The translations under genes and the position numbers were made by a program. From NCBI RefSeq assembly GCF_038502225.1, contig NC_091303.1:30041002-30105001 (forward strand): DNA of 64,000 bases. Reading direction: 5' to 3'. A model generated the notes under the pieces. That model worked only from the letters and a program-made list of their open reading frames with translations, was not told the DNA's origin and ran no database searches. Below are positions 1-12,772 of the stretch, one piece after another (position 1 is the first letter of the stretch; each line of letters starts with the position of its first letter). The stretch is from Cherax quadricarinatus (taxonomy: Eukaryota; Arthropoda; Malacostraca; Decapoda; Parastacidae).

Positions 1-1842
1 GCCCACTCAAAAGTTCCTCGGGTCAGCTCACTGACAGTGATAAGGAAATGTGTACAATTTTTAACACATACTTCCTCTCAGTTTTTACACAGGAGGATAC
101 CAGCGATATTCCAGTAATGATAAATTATGTAGAACAGGACGATAATAAACTGTGCACGATTAGGGTCACAAGTGACATGGTCCTTAGGCAAATAGATAAA
201 TTAAAACCTAACAAATCCCCAGGCCCTGATGAACTGTATGCAAGGGTTCTAAAGGAATGTATAGAGGAGCTTAACACACCTTTGGCTAATCTTTTCAACA
301 TATCACTACAAACTGGCATGGTGCCAGATAAGTGGAAAATGGCAAATGTGATACCTATTTTTAAAACAGGTGACAGGTCCTTAGCTTCGAACTATAGATC
401 AATAAGCCTAACCTCCATAGTGGGAAAATTTATGGAATCAATAATTGCCGAGGCAGTTCGTAGCCACCTTGAAAAGCATAAATTAATCAACGAATCTCAG
501 CATGGTTTTACAAAGGGGCGTTCCTGCCTTACGAATTTATTAACTTTTTTCACTAAGGTATTTGAGGAGGTAGATCATGGTAATGAATATGATATTGTGT
601 ATATGGACTTCAGTAAGGCTTTTGACAGGGTCCCACATCAGAGACTATTGAAGAAAATTAAAGTACATGGAATAGGAGGAGAAATTTTTTCCTGGATAGA
701 GGCATGGTTGACAAATAGGCAGCAGAGAGTTTGCATAAATGGGGAGAAATCAGAGTGGGGAAGCGTCACGAGCGGTGTTCCACAGGGGTCAGTGTTGGGC
801 CCCCTGCTGTTCACAATCTACATAAACGACAGATGAGGGCATAAAGAGCGACATCGGCAAGTTTGCCGATGACACCAAAATAGGCCGTCGAATTCATTCT
901 GACGAGGACATTGGAGCACTCCAGGAAGATTTGAATAGACTGATGCAGTGGTCGGAGAAGTGGCAGATGCAGTTTAATATAGACAAATGCAAAGTTCTAA
1001 ATGTTGGATAGGACAATAACCATGCCACATATAAACTAAATAATGTAGATCTTAATATTACGGATTGCGAAAAAGATTTAGGAGTTCTGGTTAGCAGTAA
1101 TCTGAAACCAAGACAACAGTGCATAAGTGTTCGCAATAAAGCTAATAGAATCCTTGACTTCATATCAAGAAGCATAAATAATAGGAGTCCTCAGGTTGTT
1201 CTTCAACTCTATACATCCTTGGTTAGGCCTCATTTAGATTATGCTGCACAGTTTTGGTCACCGTATTACAGGATGGATATAAATTCTCTGGAAAATGTAC
1301 AAAGGAGGATGACAAAGTTGATCCCATGTATCAGAAACCTTCCCTATGAGGATAGACTAAGGGCCCTGAATCTGCACTCTCTAGAAAGACGTAGAATTAG
1401 GGGGGATATGATTGAGTTGTATAAATGGAAGACAGGAATAAATAAAGGGGATGTAAATAGTGTGCTGAAAATATCTAGCCTAGACAGGACTCGCAGCAAT
1501 GGTTTTAAGTTGGAAAAATTCAGATTCAGGAAGGATATAGGAAAGTACTGGTTTGGTAATAGAGTTGTGGATGAGTGGAACAAACTCCCGAGTACAGTGA
1601 TAGAGGCCAGAACGTTGTGTAGCTTTAAAAATAGGTTGGATAAATACATGAGTGGATGTGGGTGGGTGTGAGTTGGACCTGATAGCTTGTGCTACCAGGT
1701 CGGTTGCCGTGTTCCTCATTTAAGTCTATGTGACCTGACCTGACTAGGTTGGGTGCATTGGCTTAAGCCAGTAAGAGACTTGGACCTGCCTCGCATGGGC
1801 CAGTAGGCCTTCTGCAGTGTTCCTTCGTTCTTATGTTCTTAT
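1..1842 (+). mobile_element. CR1-like non-LTR retrotransposon, 3' portion (LINE family A)
   Basis: The element runs in from the left edge and carries the reverse transcriptase, the C-terminal domain and the 3' tail. It ends in the octamer-like repeat TTCTTATGTTCTTAT, a type of 3' end seen in CR1-group LINEs. The tail abuts the 17-bp satellite. A second copy of the same family lies in the opposite orientation at 53148-54097 and ends in the same tail. No endonuclease domain is visible, because the 5' part is outside the window. Assignment to CR1 rather than L2 rests on RT motif style and the tail, so the clade is less certain than the LINE identity. Confidence 0.85.
3..1671 (+). pseudogene. LINE ORF2 fragment: reverse transcriptase and C-terminal domain, broken
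   Basis: The frame is open from the left edge to about 836 and holds RT blocks: [31 protein letters not shown], the first catalytic block [13 protein letters not shown], and [17 protein letters not shown] two-base loss just after YIND near 830 shifts the frame. The next frame holds the second catalytic block GKFADDTKIG, then a TAG near 1009, then the C-terminal part to 1671 (KDLGVLVSSNLKPR, RRMTKLI, WNKLPSTVIEA). RNA-templated first-strand synthesis is the known role of this family. This copy cannot make a single protein because of the frameshift and the stop. Confidence 0.85.
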
Positions 1843-4535
1843 AATGTTCAAGGTTCTATAATGTTCAAGGTTATATAATGATCAAAGTTCTATAATTTTC
1901 TGGGTTCTATTATCTTTTTCCATTTTATAACCATTTACATTACATAATCTTCAAGGCTCTATAATCTCCTATATCCTATAATCCTCTAGGGTCTATGATA
2001 TTCTAGGTTCTATAAGCTAGCTTCTACAATCCTCGGTGTTCTATTTATAATCTATGATTTACAACCTTCTATATTCTATAATAATTTGGATTCAGTAATC
2101 TTTTACTTTCTATAATCTTTAATGTTCACTAATCTACTCTGTTCTATAATCTTAAACGTTCTATAATCATCTGTGTTCTATAAGCTTCTATGTTCAATAA
2201 TTATATATGTTCTATAATCATCTATGTTCTATAATCATCTATGTACTATAATCATCTATGTTCTATAATCATCTATGTTCTATAATCATCTATGTACTAT
2301 AATCATCTATGTTCTATAATCATCTATGTACTATAATCATCTATGTTCTATAATCATCTATGTTCTATAATCATCTATGTTCTATAATCATCTATATTCA
2401 ATAATCATCTAAGCTCTATAATCATCTATGTTTTATAATCATCTATGCTCTGTACCCATCTATGTTTAATAATTATATGTGATGTATAATCATCTGTGTT
2501 CTATAATCATCAATGTTCTACAATCATCTGTGTTCTATAATTATCTGTGTTCTATAACCATCTATGTTCAATAATCATCTATGTTCTATAATCATCCATG
2601 TTCTATAACCATCTATGTTCAATAATCATCTATGTTCTATAATCATCTATGTTCTATAATCATCTATGTTCAATAATCATCTATGTTCTATAATCATCTA
2701 TGTTCAATAATCATCTATGTTCTATAATCATTTATGTTCTATAATTATCTATGTTCTATAATCATCTATGTTCTATAATCATCTATGTTCTATAATCATC
2801 TATGTTCTATAATCATCTATGTTCTATAATTATCTATGTTCTATAATCATCTATGTTCTATAATCATCTATGTTCTATAATCATCTATGTTCTATAATCA
2901 TCTATGTTCTATAATCATCTATGTTCTATAATCATCTATGTTCTCTAATCATCTATGTTCTATAATCATCTATGTTCTATAATAATCTATGTTCTATAAT
3001 CATCTATGTTCTATAATCATCTATGTTCTATAATCATCTATGTTCTATAATCATCTATGTTCTATAACCATCTATGTTCTATAATCATCAATGTTCTATA
3101 ATCATCAATGTTCTATAATCATCTATGTTCTATAATCATCTATGTTCTATAATCATCTATGTTCTATAATAATCTATGTTCTATAATCATCTATGTTCTA
3201 TAATCATTTATGTTCTATAATCATCTATGTTCTATAATCATCTATGTTATATAATCATCTATGTTCTATAATCATCTATGTTCTATGATCATCTATGTTC
3301 TATAATCATCTATGTTCTATAATCATCTATCTTCTATAATCATCTATGTTCTATAATCATCTATGTTCTATAATTACCTATGTTATATAATCATCTATGT
3401 TCTATAACCATCTATGTTCTATAATCATCTATGTTCTATAATCATCTATGTTCTATAATCATCTATGTTCTATAATCATCTATGTTCTATAATCATCTAT
3501 GTTCTATAATCATCTATGTTCTATAATCATCTATGTTCTATAATTATCTATGTTCTATAATCATCTATGTTCTATAATCATCTATGTTCTATAATCATCT
3601 ATGTTCTATAATCATCTATGTTCTATAATCATCTATGTTCTATAATCATCTATGTTCTATAATCATCAATGTTCTATAACCATCTATGTTCTATAATCAT
3701 CTATGTTCTATAATCATCTATGTTCTATAATCATCTATGTTCTATAATCATCTATGTTCTATAATCATCTATGTTCTATAATCATCTATGTTCTATAATC
3801 ATCTATGTTCTATAATCATCTATGTTCTATAATCATCTATCTTCTATAATCATCTATGTTCTATAATCATCTATGTTCTATATGTTATATAATCATCTAT
3901 GTTCTATAACCATCTATGTTCTATAATCATCTATGTTCTATAATCATCTATGTTCTATAATCATCTATGTTCTATAATCATCTATGTTCTATAATCATCT
4001 ATGTTCTACAATCATCTATGTTCTATAATCATCTATGTTCTATAATTATCTATGTTCTATAATCATCTATGTTCTATAACCATCTATGTTCTATAATCAT
4101 CAATGTTCTATAATCATCTATGTTCTATAATCATCTATGTTCTATAATTATCTATGTTCTATAATCATCTATGTTCTATAATTATCTATGTTCTATAATC
4201 ATCTATGTTTTATAATTATCTATGTTCTATAATCATCTATGTTCTATAATAATCTATGTTCTATAATCATCTATGTTCTATAACCATCTATGTTCTATAA
4301 TCATCTATGTTCTATAATCATCTATGTTCTATAATCATCTATGTTCTATAATCATCTATGTTCTATAATCATCTATGTTCTATAATTATCTATGTTCTAT
4401 AATCATCTATGTTCTATAATTATCTATGTTCTATAATCATATATGTTCTATAATTATCTATGTTCTATAATCATATATGTTCTATAATTATCTATGTTCT
4501 ATAATCATCTATGTTCTATAATTATCTATGCTCAG
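1843..4535. repeat. 17-bp satellite array (TTCTATAATCATCTATG)
   Basis: About 155 tandem units of TTCTATAATCATCTATG cover about 2.7 kb. The left edge (1843-2200) is degenerate and AT-rich, with units such as TTCAAGGTTCTATAATG. The middle is close to homogeneous, with scattered single-base variants (CAATAATC, ATAATTATC, ATAACCATC). A truncated unit lies near 3875. The period is not a multiple of three and no long reading frame exists. Confidence 0.95.
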
Positions 4536-4607
4536 TCTATACGCTGAATTCCATAATGCTTTAAATTCAATAAAATTCTGAAGAAAATAAATCTTCTTAG
4601 TTCATCT

Positions 4608-7600
4608 AGAGTGGGTTGGTGGGTTAGTAAAGTGAGGGAGAAGTGGGTTGGTGGGTTAGTAAAGTGAGGGAGAAGTGGGTTGGTGGGTTAGTAAAGTGAG
4701 GGAGAAGTGGGTTGGTGGGTTAGTAAAGTGAGGGAGAAGTGGGTTGATGGGTTAGTAAAGTGAGGGAGAAGTGGGTTGGTGGGTTAGTAAAGTGAGGGAG
4801 AAGTGGGTTGGTGGGTTAGTAAAGTGAGGGAGAAGTGGGTTGGTGGGTTAGTAAAGTGAGGGAGAAGTGGGTTGGTGGGTTAGTAAAGTGAGGGAGAAGT
4901 GGGTTGGTGGGTTAGTAAAGTGAGGGAGAAGTGGGTTGGTGGGTTAGTAAAGTGAGGGAGAAGTGGGTTGGTGGGTTAGTAAAGTGAGGGAGAAGTGGGT
5001 TGATGGGTTAGTAAAGTGAGGGAGAAGTGGGTTGGTGGGTTAGTAAAGTGAGGGAGAAGTGGGTTGGTGGGTTAGTAAAGTGAGGGAGAAGTGGGTTGGT
5101 GGGTTAGTAAAGTGAGGGAGAAGTGGGTTGGTGGGTTAGTAAAGTGAGGGAGAAGTGGGTTGGTGGGTTAGTAGAGTGAGGAAGAAGTGGGTTGGTGGGT
5201 TAGTAAAGTGAGGGAGAAGTTGGTTGGTGGGTTAGTAAAGTGAGGGAGAAGTGGGTTGGTGGGTTAGTAAAGTGAGGGAGAAGTGGGTTGGTGGGTTAGT
5301 AGAGTGAGGAAGAAGTGGGTTGGTGGGTTAGTAAAGTGAGGGAGAAGTGGGTTGGTGGGTTAGTAAAGTGAGGGAGAAGTGGGTTGGTGGGTTAGTAAAG
5401 TGAGGGAGAAGTGGGTTGGTGGGTTAGTAAAGTGAGGGAGAAGTGGGTTGGTGGGTTAGTAAAGTGAGGGAGAAGTGGGTTGGTGGGTTAGTAAAGTGAG
5501 GGAGAAGTGGGTTGGTGGGTTAGTAAAGTGAGGGAGAAGTGGGTTGGTGGGTTAGTAAAGTGAGGGAGAAGTGGGTTGGTGGGTTAGTAAAGTGAGGGAG
5601 AAGTGGGTTGGTGGGTTAGTAAAGTGAGGGAGAAGTGGGTTGGTGGGTTAGTATAGTGAGGGAGAAGTGGGTTGGTGGGTTAGTAAAGTGAGGGAGAAGT
5701 GGGTTGGTGGGTTAGTAAAGTGAGGGAGAAGTGGGTTGGTGGGTTAGTAGACTGAGGAAGAAGTGGGTTGGTGGGATAGTAAAGTGAGGGAGAAGTGGGT
5801 TGGTGGGTTAGTAGACTGAGGAAGAAGTGGTTTGGTGGGATAGTAAAGTATGGGAGAAGTGGGTTGGTGGGTTAGTAGACTGAGGAAGAAGTGGGTTGGT
5901 GGGTTAGTAGATTGAGGAAGAAGTGGGTTGGTGGGTTAGTAAAGTGAGGGAGAAGTGGGTTGGTGGGTTAGTAGACTGACGAAGAAGTGGGTTGGTGGGA
6001 TAGTAAAGTGAGGGAGAAGTGGGTTGGTGGGTTAGTAGACTGAGGAAGAAGTGGGTTGGTGGGTTAGTAAAGTGAGGGAGAAGTGGGTTGGTGGGTTAGT
6101 AGACTGAGGAAGAAGTGGGTTGGTGGGTTAGTAGAGTGAGGGAGAAGTGGGTTGGTGGGTTAGTAGACTGAGGAAGAAGTGGGTTGGTGGGTTAGTAAAG
6201 TGAGGGAGAAGAGGGTTGGTGGGTTAGTAGACTGAGGAAGAAGTGGGTTGGTGAGTTAGTAAAGTGAGGGAGAAGTGGGTTTGTGGGTTAGTAGACTGAG
6301 GAAGAAGTGGGTTGGTGGGTTAGTAGAGTGAGGGTGAAGTGGGTTGGTGGGTTAGTAGACTGAGGAAGAAGTGGGTTGGTGGGTTAGTAAAGTGAGGGAG
6401 AAGTGGGTTGGTGGGTTAGTAGACTGAGGAAGAAGTGGGTTGGTGGGTTAGTAGAGTGAGGGAGAAGTTGGTTGGTGGGTTAGTAAAGTGAGGGAGAAGT
6501 GGGTTGGTGGGTCAGTAGACTGAGGAAGAAGTGGGTTGGTGGGTTAGTTGAGTGAGGGAGAAGTGGCTTGGTGGGTGAGTAGAGCAAGGGAGAAGTGGGT
6601 TGGGGGGTTAGTAGAGTGAGGGAGTAGTGGGTTGGTGGGTTAGTAGAACGAGGGAGAAGTGGGTTGGTGGGTTAGTAGAGTGAGCGAGAAGTGAGTTGGT
6701 GGGTTAGTAGAGTGAGGGAGAAGTGGGTTGGTGGATTAGTAGACTGAGGAAGAAGTGGGTTGGTCGGTTAGTAGAGTGAGGGAGAAGGGGGTTGGTGGGT
6801 TAGTAGAGTGAGGGAGAAGTGGCTTGGTGGGTGAGTAGAGCAAGGGAGAAGTGGGTTGGGGGGTTAGTAGAGTGAGGGAGAAGTGGGTTGGTGGGTTAGT
6901 AGATTGAGGGAGAAGTGAGTTGGTGAGATAGTAGAGTGAGGGAGAAGTGGGTTGGTGGGTTAGTAGAGTGACGGAGAAGTGGGATGCTGGGATAGTAAAG
7001 TGAGGGAGAAGTGGGTTGGTGGGTTAGTAGAGAGAGGGAGAAGTGGCTTGGTTGGTTATTAGAGTCAGGGATAAGTGGGTTGGTAGGTTATTAGAGTGAG
7101 AGAGATTTGGGTTGCTGGGTTAGTAGAGTGAGGGAGAAGTGGGTTGGTGGGTTAGTAGAGTGAGGGAGAAGAGGGTTGGTTGGTTAGTAGAAAGACGGAG
7201 GATTGGGTTGGTGGGTTAGAAGAGTGAGGGAGAAGTGGCTTGGTGGGTTAATAGAGTGAAGGAGAAGTGGGTTGGTGGGTTAGTAGAGTGAGAGAGAAGT
7301 GGATTGGTGGGTTAGTAAAGTGAGGGAGAAGTGGGTTGGTGGGTTAGAATAGTGAGGGAGAAGTGGTTGGTGGGTTAGTAGAGTGAAGGAGAAGTGGGTT
7401 GGTGGGTTAGTAGAGTGAGGGAGAAGTGGCTTGATGGGTTAGTAGAGTGAGGGAGAAGTAGGTTGGTGGGTTAGTAAAGTGAGGAAGAAGTGGGTTGGTG
7501 GGTTAGTAGAGTGAGGGAGAAGTGGGTTGGTGGGATAGAAGAGTCAGGGAGAAGTGGGTTAGTGGGTTAGTAGAGTGAGGGAGAAGTGGGTTGGTTGGTT

Positions 7601-10600
7601 AGTAGAGTGAAGGAGAAGTGGGTTGGTGGGTTAGTAGAGTAAGGGAGAAGTGGGTTGGCAGTTTAGTAGAGTGAGGGAGAAGTGGGTTGGTGGGTTAGTA
7701 GAGTGAAAGAGAAGTGGCTTGGTGGGCTAGTAGAGTGTTGGAGAAGTGGGTTGGTGGTTAGTAGAGTAAAGGAGAAGTGGGTTAGTGGGTTAATAGAGTG
7801 ATGGAGAAGTGGCTTGGTGGGTTAGTAGAGTGAGGGAGAAGTGGGTTGGTGGGTTAGTAGAGTGAGAGTAGTGGGTTTGTGGGTGGGTTAGTAGAGTGAG
7901 GGAGCAGTGGGTTTGTGGTTTAGTAGAGTGATGGTGCAGTTGGTTGGTGGGTTAGTGGAGTGAGAGAGTAGTGGGTTGGTGGGTTAGTAGATTGAGGGAG
8001 CAGTGGGTTGGTGGGTTAGTGAGGGAGTAGTAGTTTTATGGGTTAGTAGAGTGAGAGAGCAATGGGTTGGTGGGTTAGTAGAGTGATAGAGCAGTGAGTT
8101 GGTTGGTTAGCAGAGTTAGTGAGAAGTGGGTTGGTGGGTTAGTAGAGTGAGGAAGAAGTGGGTTGGTGGGTTAGTAGAGAGGGGGAGAAGTGGGTTGGTC
8201 TTTTAGCTGAAGGGGAGAAGTGGATTGGTGGGTTAGTAGAGTGAGGGAGAAGTGGGTTGGTGGGTTAGTAGAGTGAGAAAGAAGTGGGTTGGTGGGCTAG
8301 TAGAGTGAGAGAGCAGTGGGTTGATAGGTTAGTAGAGTAAGTGAGTAGTGAATTGGTGTGTTAGTAGAGTGAAGGAGAAGTGGGTTGGTGGGTTTGTGGA
8401 TTACGGGAGACGTGGCTTTGTGGGTTAGTAGAGTGAGGAAGAAGTGATTTTGTGGATTAGTAAAGTGAGGGAGTAGTTGGTTGGTGCGTTAATAGAGTGA
8501 GGGAGAAGTGGGTTGGTGGGCTAGTAGAGTGAGGGAGAAGTTGGTTGGTGGGTTAGTAGAGTGAGGGAGTAGTTGGTTGGTGCGTTAATAGAGTGAGGGA
8601 GAAGTGGGTTGGTGAGCTAGTAGAGTGAGGGAGAAGTTGGTTGGTGGGTTAGTAGAGTGAGGGAGAAGTGGGCTGGTAGGTTATTAAAGTGAAGGAGAAG
8701 TGGGTTTATGAGTTAGTAAAGTGAGGGAGAAGTGGGTTGGTGAGTTAGTAGAATGAGGGAGAAGTGGGTTGGTGGGTTAGTGGAGAGAGGGAAGTGGGTT
8801 GGTGGGTTGGTGGAATGAGATAGAAGTGGGTTGATGGGTTAGTAAAGTAAGGGAGAAGTGGGTTGGTGATTAGTAGAGTGAAAAAGAAGTGGGTGAGTGG
8901 GTTATTAGAGAGAGGAAGAAGTGGGTTGGTAAGTTAGTAGAATGAGAGTGAAGTGGGTTAGTGGAGAGGGGGAAGTGGCTTGGTGTGTTAGTTGAGTGAG
9001 GGACAAGTGTTTTGGTGGGTTAGTAGAGTGAGGAAGAAGTTGGTTGATGGGTTAGTAGAATGAGGGAGAAGTGGGTTGGTGGGTTAGTAGAGTGAGGAAG
9101 AAGTGGGCTGGTGGGTTAGTAGAGTGAGGGAGAAGTTAGTAGAGTGAGGGAGAAGTGGGTTGGTGGGTTAGTAGAGTGAGAGAGAAGTGGGTTGGTTGGC
9201 TAGTAGAGTGAGGAAAAAGTGGGTTGGTGGGTTAGTAGAGTGACGGAGAAGTGGGTTAGTGGGTTAGCAGAGTGAGGAAGAAGTGGGTTGGTGGGTCAGT
9301 AGAGCGAGGGAGAAGTGGGTTGGTGGGTTAGTAGAGTGACGGTGAAGTGGGTTGGTGGGTTAGTAGAGTGAGTGAGATGTGGGTTGGTGGGTTAGTAGAG
9401 TGTGGAAGATGTGGGTTGGTGGGTTTGTAGAGTGAAGAAGAAGTGGGTTGATGGGTTGAAAGAGTGTGGGGAGAATTGAGTTGGTGGGTTAGTAGAGTGA
9501 CGGAGAAGTGGGTTAATGGGTTACTAGAGTGAGGGAGAAGTGGGTTGGTGGGTTAGTAGAGTGAGGGAGAAGTGGGTTGGTGGATTAGTAGAGCGAGGGA
9601 GAAGTTGCTTGGTGGGTTAGTCTAGTGCGGGGGAAGTGGGTTGGTGGTTTAGTAGAGTGAGAGAGGAGTGTGTTGGTGGGCTTGTAGAGTGGGGGAGAAG
9701 TAGGTTGGTGGGTTGATAAAATGAGGGAGAAGTGGGTTAGGGGTTAGTAGAGTGAGGGAGAAGTGGGTTGGTGGGTTAGTAAAGTGAGGGAGCAGTGAGT
9801 TGGTGGGTTAGTAGAGCGAAGGAGTAGTGGATTGGTGGGTTAGTAGAGTGAAAGAGCAGTGTGTTGGTGGGTGGGTTTGTTGAGTGAGAGAGCAGTGAGT
9901 TGGTGAGTTAGTAGATTGAGAGAGCAGTGCGTTGGTGGGTTAGTAAAGTGAGGGAGCAGTGGGTTGGTGGGTGGGTTAATAGAATGAGAGAACAGTGAGT
10001 TGGTGGGTTAGTAGGATGAGAAAGCAGTGAGTAGGTGGGTTAGTAGAGCGAGGGAGCAGTGGATTGGTGGGTTAGTAGAGTGAAAGAGCAGTGTGTTGGT
10101 GGGTGGGTTTGTTGAGTGAGAGAGCAGTGAGTTGGTGAGTTAGTAGATTGAGAGAGCAGTGCGTTGGTGGGTTAGTAAAGGGAGGGAGCAGTGGGTTGGT
10201 GGGTGGGTTAGTAGAATGAGAGAGCAATGAGTTGGTGGGTTAGTAGAGCGAGGGAGCAGTGGATTGGTGGGTTAGTAGATCGAGAGAGCAGTGGGTTGGT
10301 GGGTGTGATATTAAAGTGAGAGAGCAGTGAGTTGGTGAGTTAGTAGAGAGAGCAGTGAGTTGGTGGGTTAGTAGAGTGACAGAGCAGTGGGTTGGTGGGT
10401 TAGTTGAGTGAGAGAGCAGTGGGCTCATGGGTGGGTTAGTAGACTTTTAGATGAGTGAGTTGGTGAGTTAGTTGAGTGAGAGAACAGTGGATTGGTGGGT
10501 TAGTAGAGTGAGAGAGCAGTGGGTTGGTGGGTTAGTAGAGTGAGTGAGCAGTGGGTTGATGGGTAAGCAGAGTGAGAGAGCAGTGGGTTGGTGGGTTGGT

Positions 10601-11935
10601 GAGTTATCAGAGTGAGGGAGCAGTGGGATCGTGGGTGGATTAGGAGATTGAGGTAGCAGTGGTTTGGTGGGTTAGTAGAGTGGGGGAGAAGTGGGGTTTT
10701 GGGTTACTAGAGTGAGAGAGCAGTAGGTTGATGGATTACTAGAGTGAGAGAGCAGTGGGTTGGTGGGTTAGTAGAGTGAGAGAGCAGTGGGTTGGTGGGT
10801 TTATATAGTGAGGGGGCAGTGGGTTGGTGGGTTAGTAGTTTGAGAGAGCAGTGTGTTAATGGGTTAGTAAAGTGAAGGAGCAGTGGGATGGTAGGTTAGT
10901 AGAGTGAGAGAGCAGTTGGTTGATGGGTTAGTAGTGTGAGAGAGCAGTGGGTTGGTGTGTTAGTAGAGAGAGGGAGCAGTTTGTTGGTGGGTTAGTAGAT
11001 TAAGAGAGCATTTGGTTGATGGTTTAGTAGAGTGGGAGAGCAATGGGTTGGTGGGTTAGTAGAATGAGAGAGCAATGACTTGGTGGGTGGGTTAGTAGAG
11101 CGCGGGGGCAGTGGGTTGGTTGGTTAGTAGAGTGATGCAGCAGTACGTTGGTGGATTAGTAGTGAGGGAGCAGTGGGTTGGTGGGTTAGTAGAGTGAGTA
11201 GTCGTTTGGTGGGTTAGTAGGGTGAGGCAGCAGTGGGTTGGTGGGTTAGTAGTGAGGGAGCAGTGGGTTGGTGGGTTAGTAGAGTGATAGAGCAGTGGGT
11301 TGGTGGGTTAATAGAGTGAGAGAACAGGGGGTTGGTGGGTTAGTAGAGTTAGAGAGCAGTGGGTTAATGGGTTAGGAGAGTGAAAGAGTAGTGGGTTGGT
11401 GGGTGGGTTAGTAGGGTGAGGGAGCTGTGGGTTGGTGGGTTAGTAGAGCGATGGAGGAGTGGGTTGGTGGGTTAGTAGAGTGAGGGAGCAGTGGGTTGGT
11501 GGGTTAGTAGTGAGGGAGCAGTGTGTTGGTGGGTTAGTAGAGTGAGAGAGCAATGGGTTGCTGGATTAGCAGAGTGAGGAAGCAGTGAGTTAGTAGAGTG
11601 AGGGAGCAGTGGGTTGGTGGGTTAGTAGAGCGATGGAGGAGTGGGTTGGTGGGTTAGTAGAGTGAGGGAGCAGTGGGTTGGTGGGTTAGTAGAGCGATGG
11701 AGGAGTGGGTTGGTGGGTTAGTAGAGTGAGGGAGCAGTGGGTTGGTGGGTTAGTAGTGAGGGAGCAGTGTGTTGGTGGGTTAGTATAGTGAGAGAGCAAT
11801 GGGTTGCTGGATTAGCAGAGTGAGGGAGCAGTGAGTTAGTAGAGTGAGGGAGCAGTGGGTTGGTGGGTTAATAGAGTGAGAGAGCAGTGGGTTTGGGTTA
11901 GATGATTGAGGGAGCTGTGGATTGGTGAGTTAGAG
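4608..11935. repeat. 32-bp satellite array, 7.3 kb
   Basis: The unit combines GTGGGTTGGTGGGTTAGTA with a variable AAGTGAGGGAGAA half. From 4608 to about 5740 the units are nearly identical. From about 5740 to 6440 two unit types alternate: one with GTAGACTGAGGAAGAAG and one with GTAAAGTGAGGGAGAAG. To the right units diverge, and beyond about 9800 the AGAAG part becomes AGCAG. Blocks of about 230 bp are duplicated near 9811 and 10043, with a further partial copy near 10243. This gradient fits expansion from the left end. No coding potential is seen. The array lies in the host gene's minus-strand intron downstream of the exon at 12015-12112. Confidence 0.95.
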
Positions 11936-12014
11936 TCAGGTCTTGACTCACCTCCCTGACTCTTCATGACTCACCTCCCCGATTCATGACTCTTCTACCC
12001 GACTCATGACTCAC

Positions 12015-12112
12015 CTCCCTGACCCTGCACATCTCCGGGTGACCCAACTCGTGGTTGAACTCATCAATGACCCTGATGCCACAGGCACGCAGGTTACGGG
12101 CGTGACACTCCT
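12015..12112 (-). CDS. Host gene internal exon (most 3' in window), cysteine-bearing
   Basis: A 98-bp exon on the minus strand. The acceptor reads TTTGTCTTGACAG just above 12112 and the donor is GGGAG/GTGAGT at 12015/12014. The exon opens with AG, which completes the codon begun by the last G of the exon at 33744-34662, giving E. It then reads ECHARNLRACGIRV, IDEFNHELGHPEMC and RVRE, ending at phase 0. Three cysteines (spacing C-x7-C-x17-C) suggest the start of a disulphide-bonded extracellular segment. I do not recognise the family. Two further GGGAG/GTGAGT sites lie just downstream at 11975 and 11952. It is 21.6 kb from the preceding exon. Evidence is splice signals, phase and a protein-like reading frame. 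Confidence 0.7.
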
Positions 12113-12261
12113 CTGTCAAGACAAACACCTCCGTTAGTATCAACAGAACAATCAATTTTGTTTCTTCGTGTAGTAAACAAAGTGTAGTTTACACGTAATA
12201 AAATATTATTAAGCACAAAGAAAACCACTAAAATACATTCACACACATTTTATAGTACGTG

Positions 12262-12733
12262 TATAGTAAAGAAATTAGAGAAAGTACAAAGGTTTGGAAT
12301 AAGGTTAGTTCCAGAGCTCAGGGGAATGTCCTACGATAAAAGGTTGAGAGAAATCGGATTGATGACACTGGAGGACAGAAGGGTTAGGGAAGACATGATA
12401 ACGACATACAAGATACTGCGTGGAATAGATAAGGTGGACAGAGACAGGATGTTCCAGAGAGAGGACACAGAAACAAGGGGTCACAATTGGAAGCTGAAGA
12501 CTTCGACGAGTCACAGGAATGTTAGGAAGTATTTCTTCAGTCATAGAGTCGTCAGGATGTGGAATAGCATGTGACGTAGTGGATGCAGGAACCATACATA
12601 GCTTTAAGGCGAGGTATGACAAAGCTCAGGAAGCAGAGAGAGAGAGGACCTAGTAGCAATCAGTGAAGAGGCGGGGCCAGGAGCTGAGTCTCGACCCCTG
12701 CAACCACAATTAGGTGAGAACAGTTAGGCGAGT
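12262..12733 (+). mobile_element. CR1/L2-like LINE family B, copy 1, 5'-truncated
   Basis: The sequence matches the last ~470 bp of the family whose best copy is at 18129-21330. It begins at AAGAAATTAGAGAAAG and translates as VPELRGMSYDKRLREIGL, then the C-terminal block up to FFSHRVVRMWNS, with a frameshift after that. The 3' untranslated part contains AGAGGCGGGGCCAGGAGCTG and CAATTAGGTGAG, followed by (AC)n at 12734-12770. Only the 3' end was copied, as is usual for target-primed reverse transcription. It cannot encode a working protein. Confidence 0.85.
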
Positions 12734-12734
12734 G

Positions 12735-12771
<37 letters not shown>

Positions 12772-12772
<1 letters not shown>

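Noticed and set aside
4608..11935. CRISPR array or telomere-like repeat
   Set aside because: Units are contiguous with no unique spacers, and the context is clearly eukaryotic. GGTTGGTGGGTTAG is not a telomeric TTAGG repeat.
12326..12574. Small host protein with MSYDKRLREIGL start
   Set aside because: It is the C-terminal part of the LINE family B ORF2, identical in style to the other copies.
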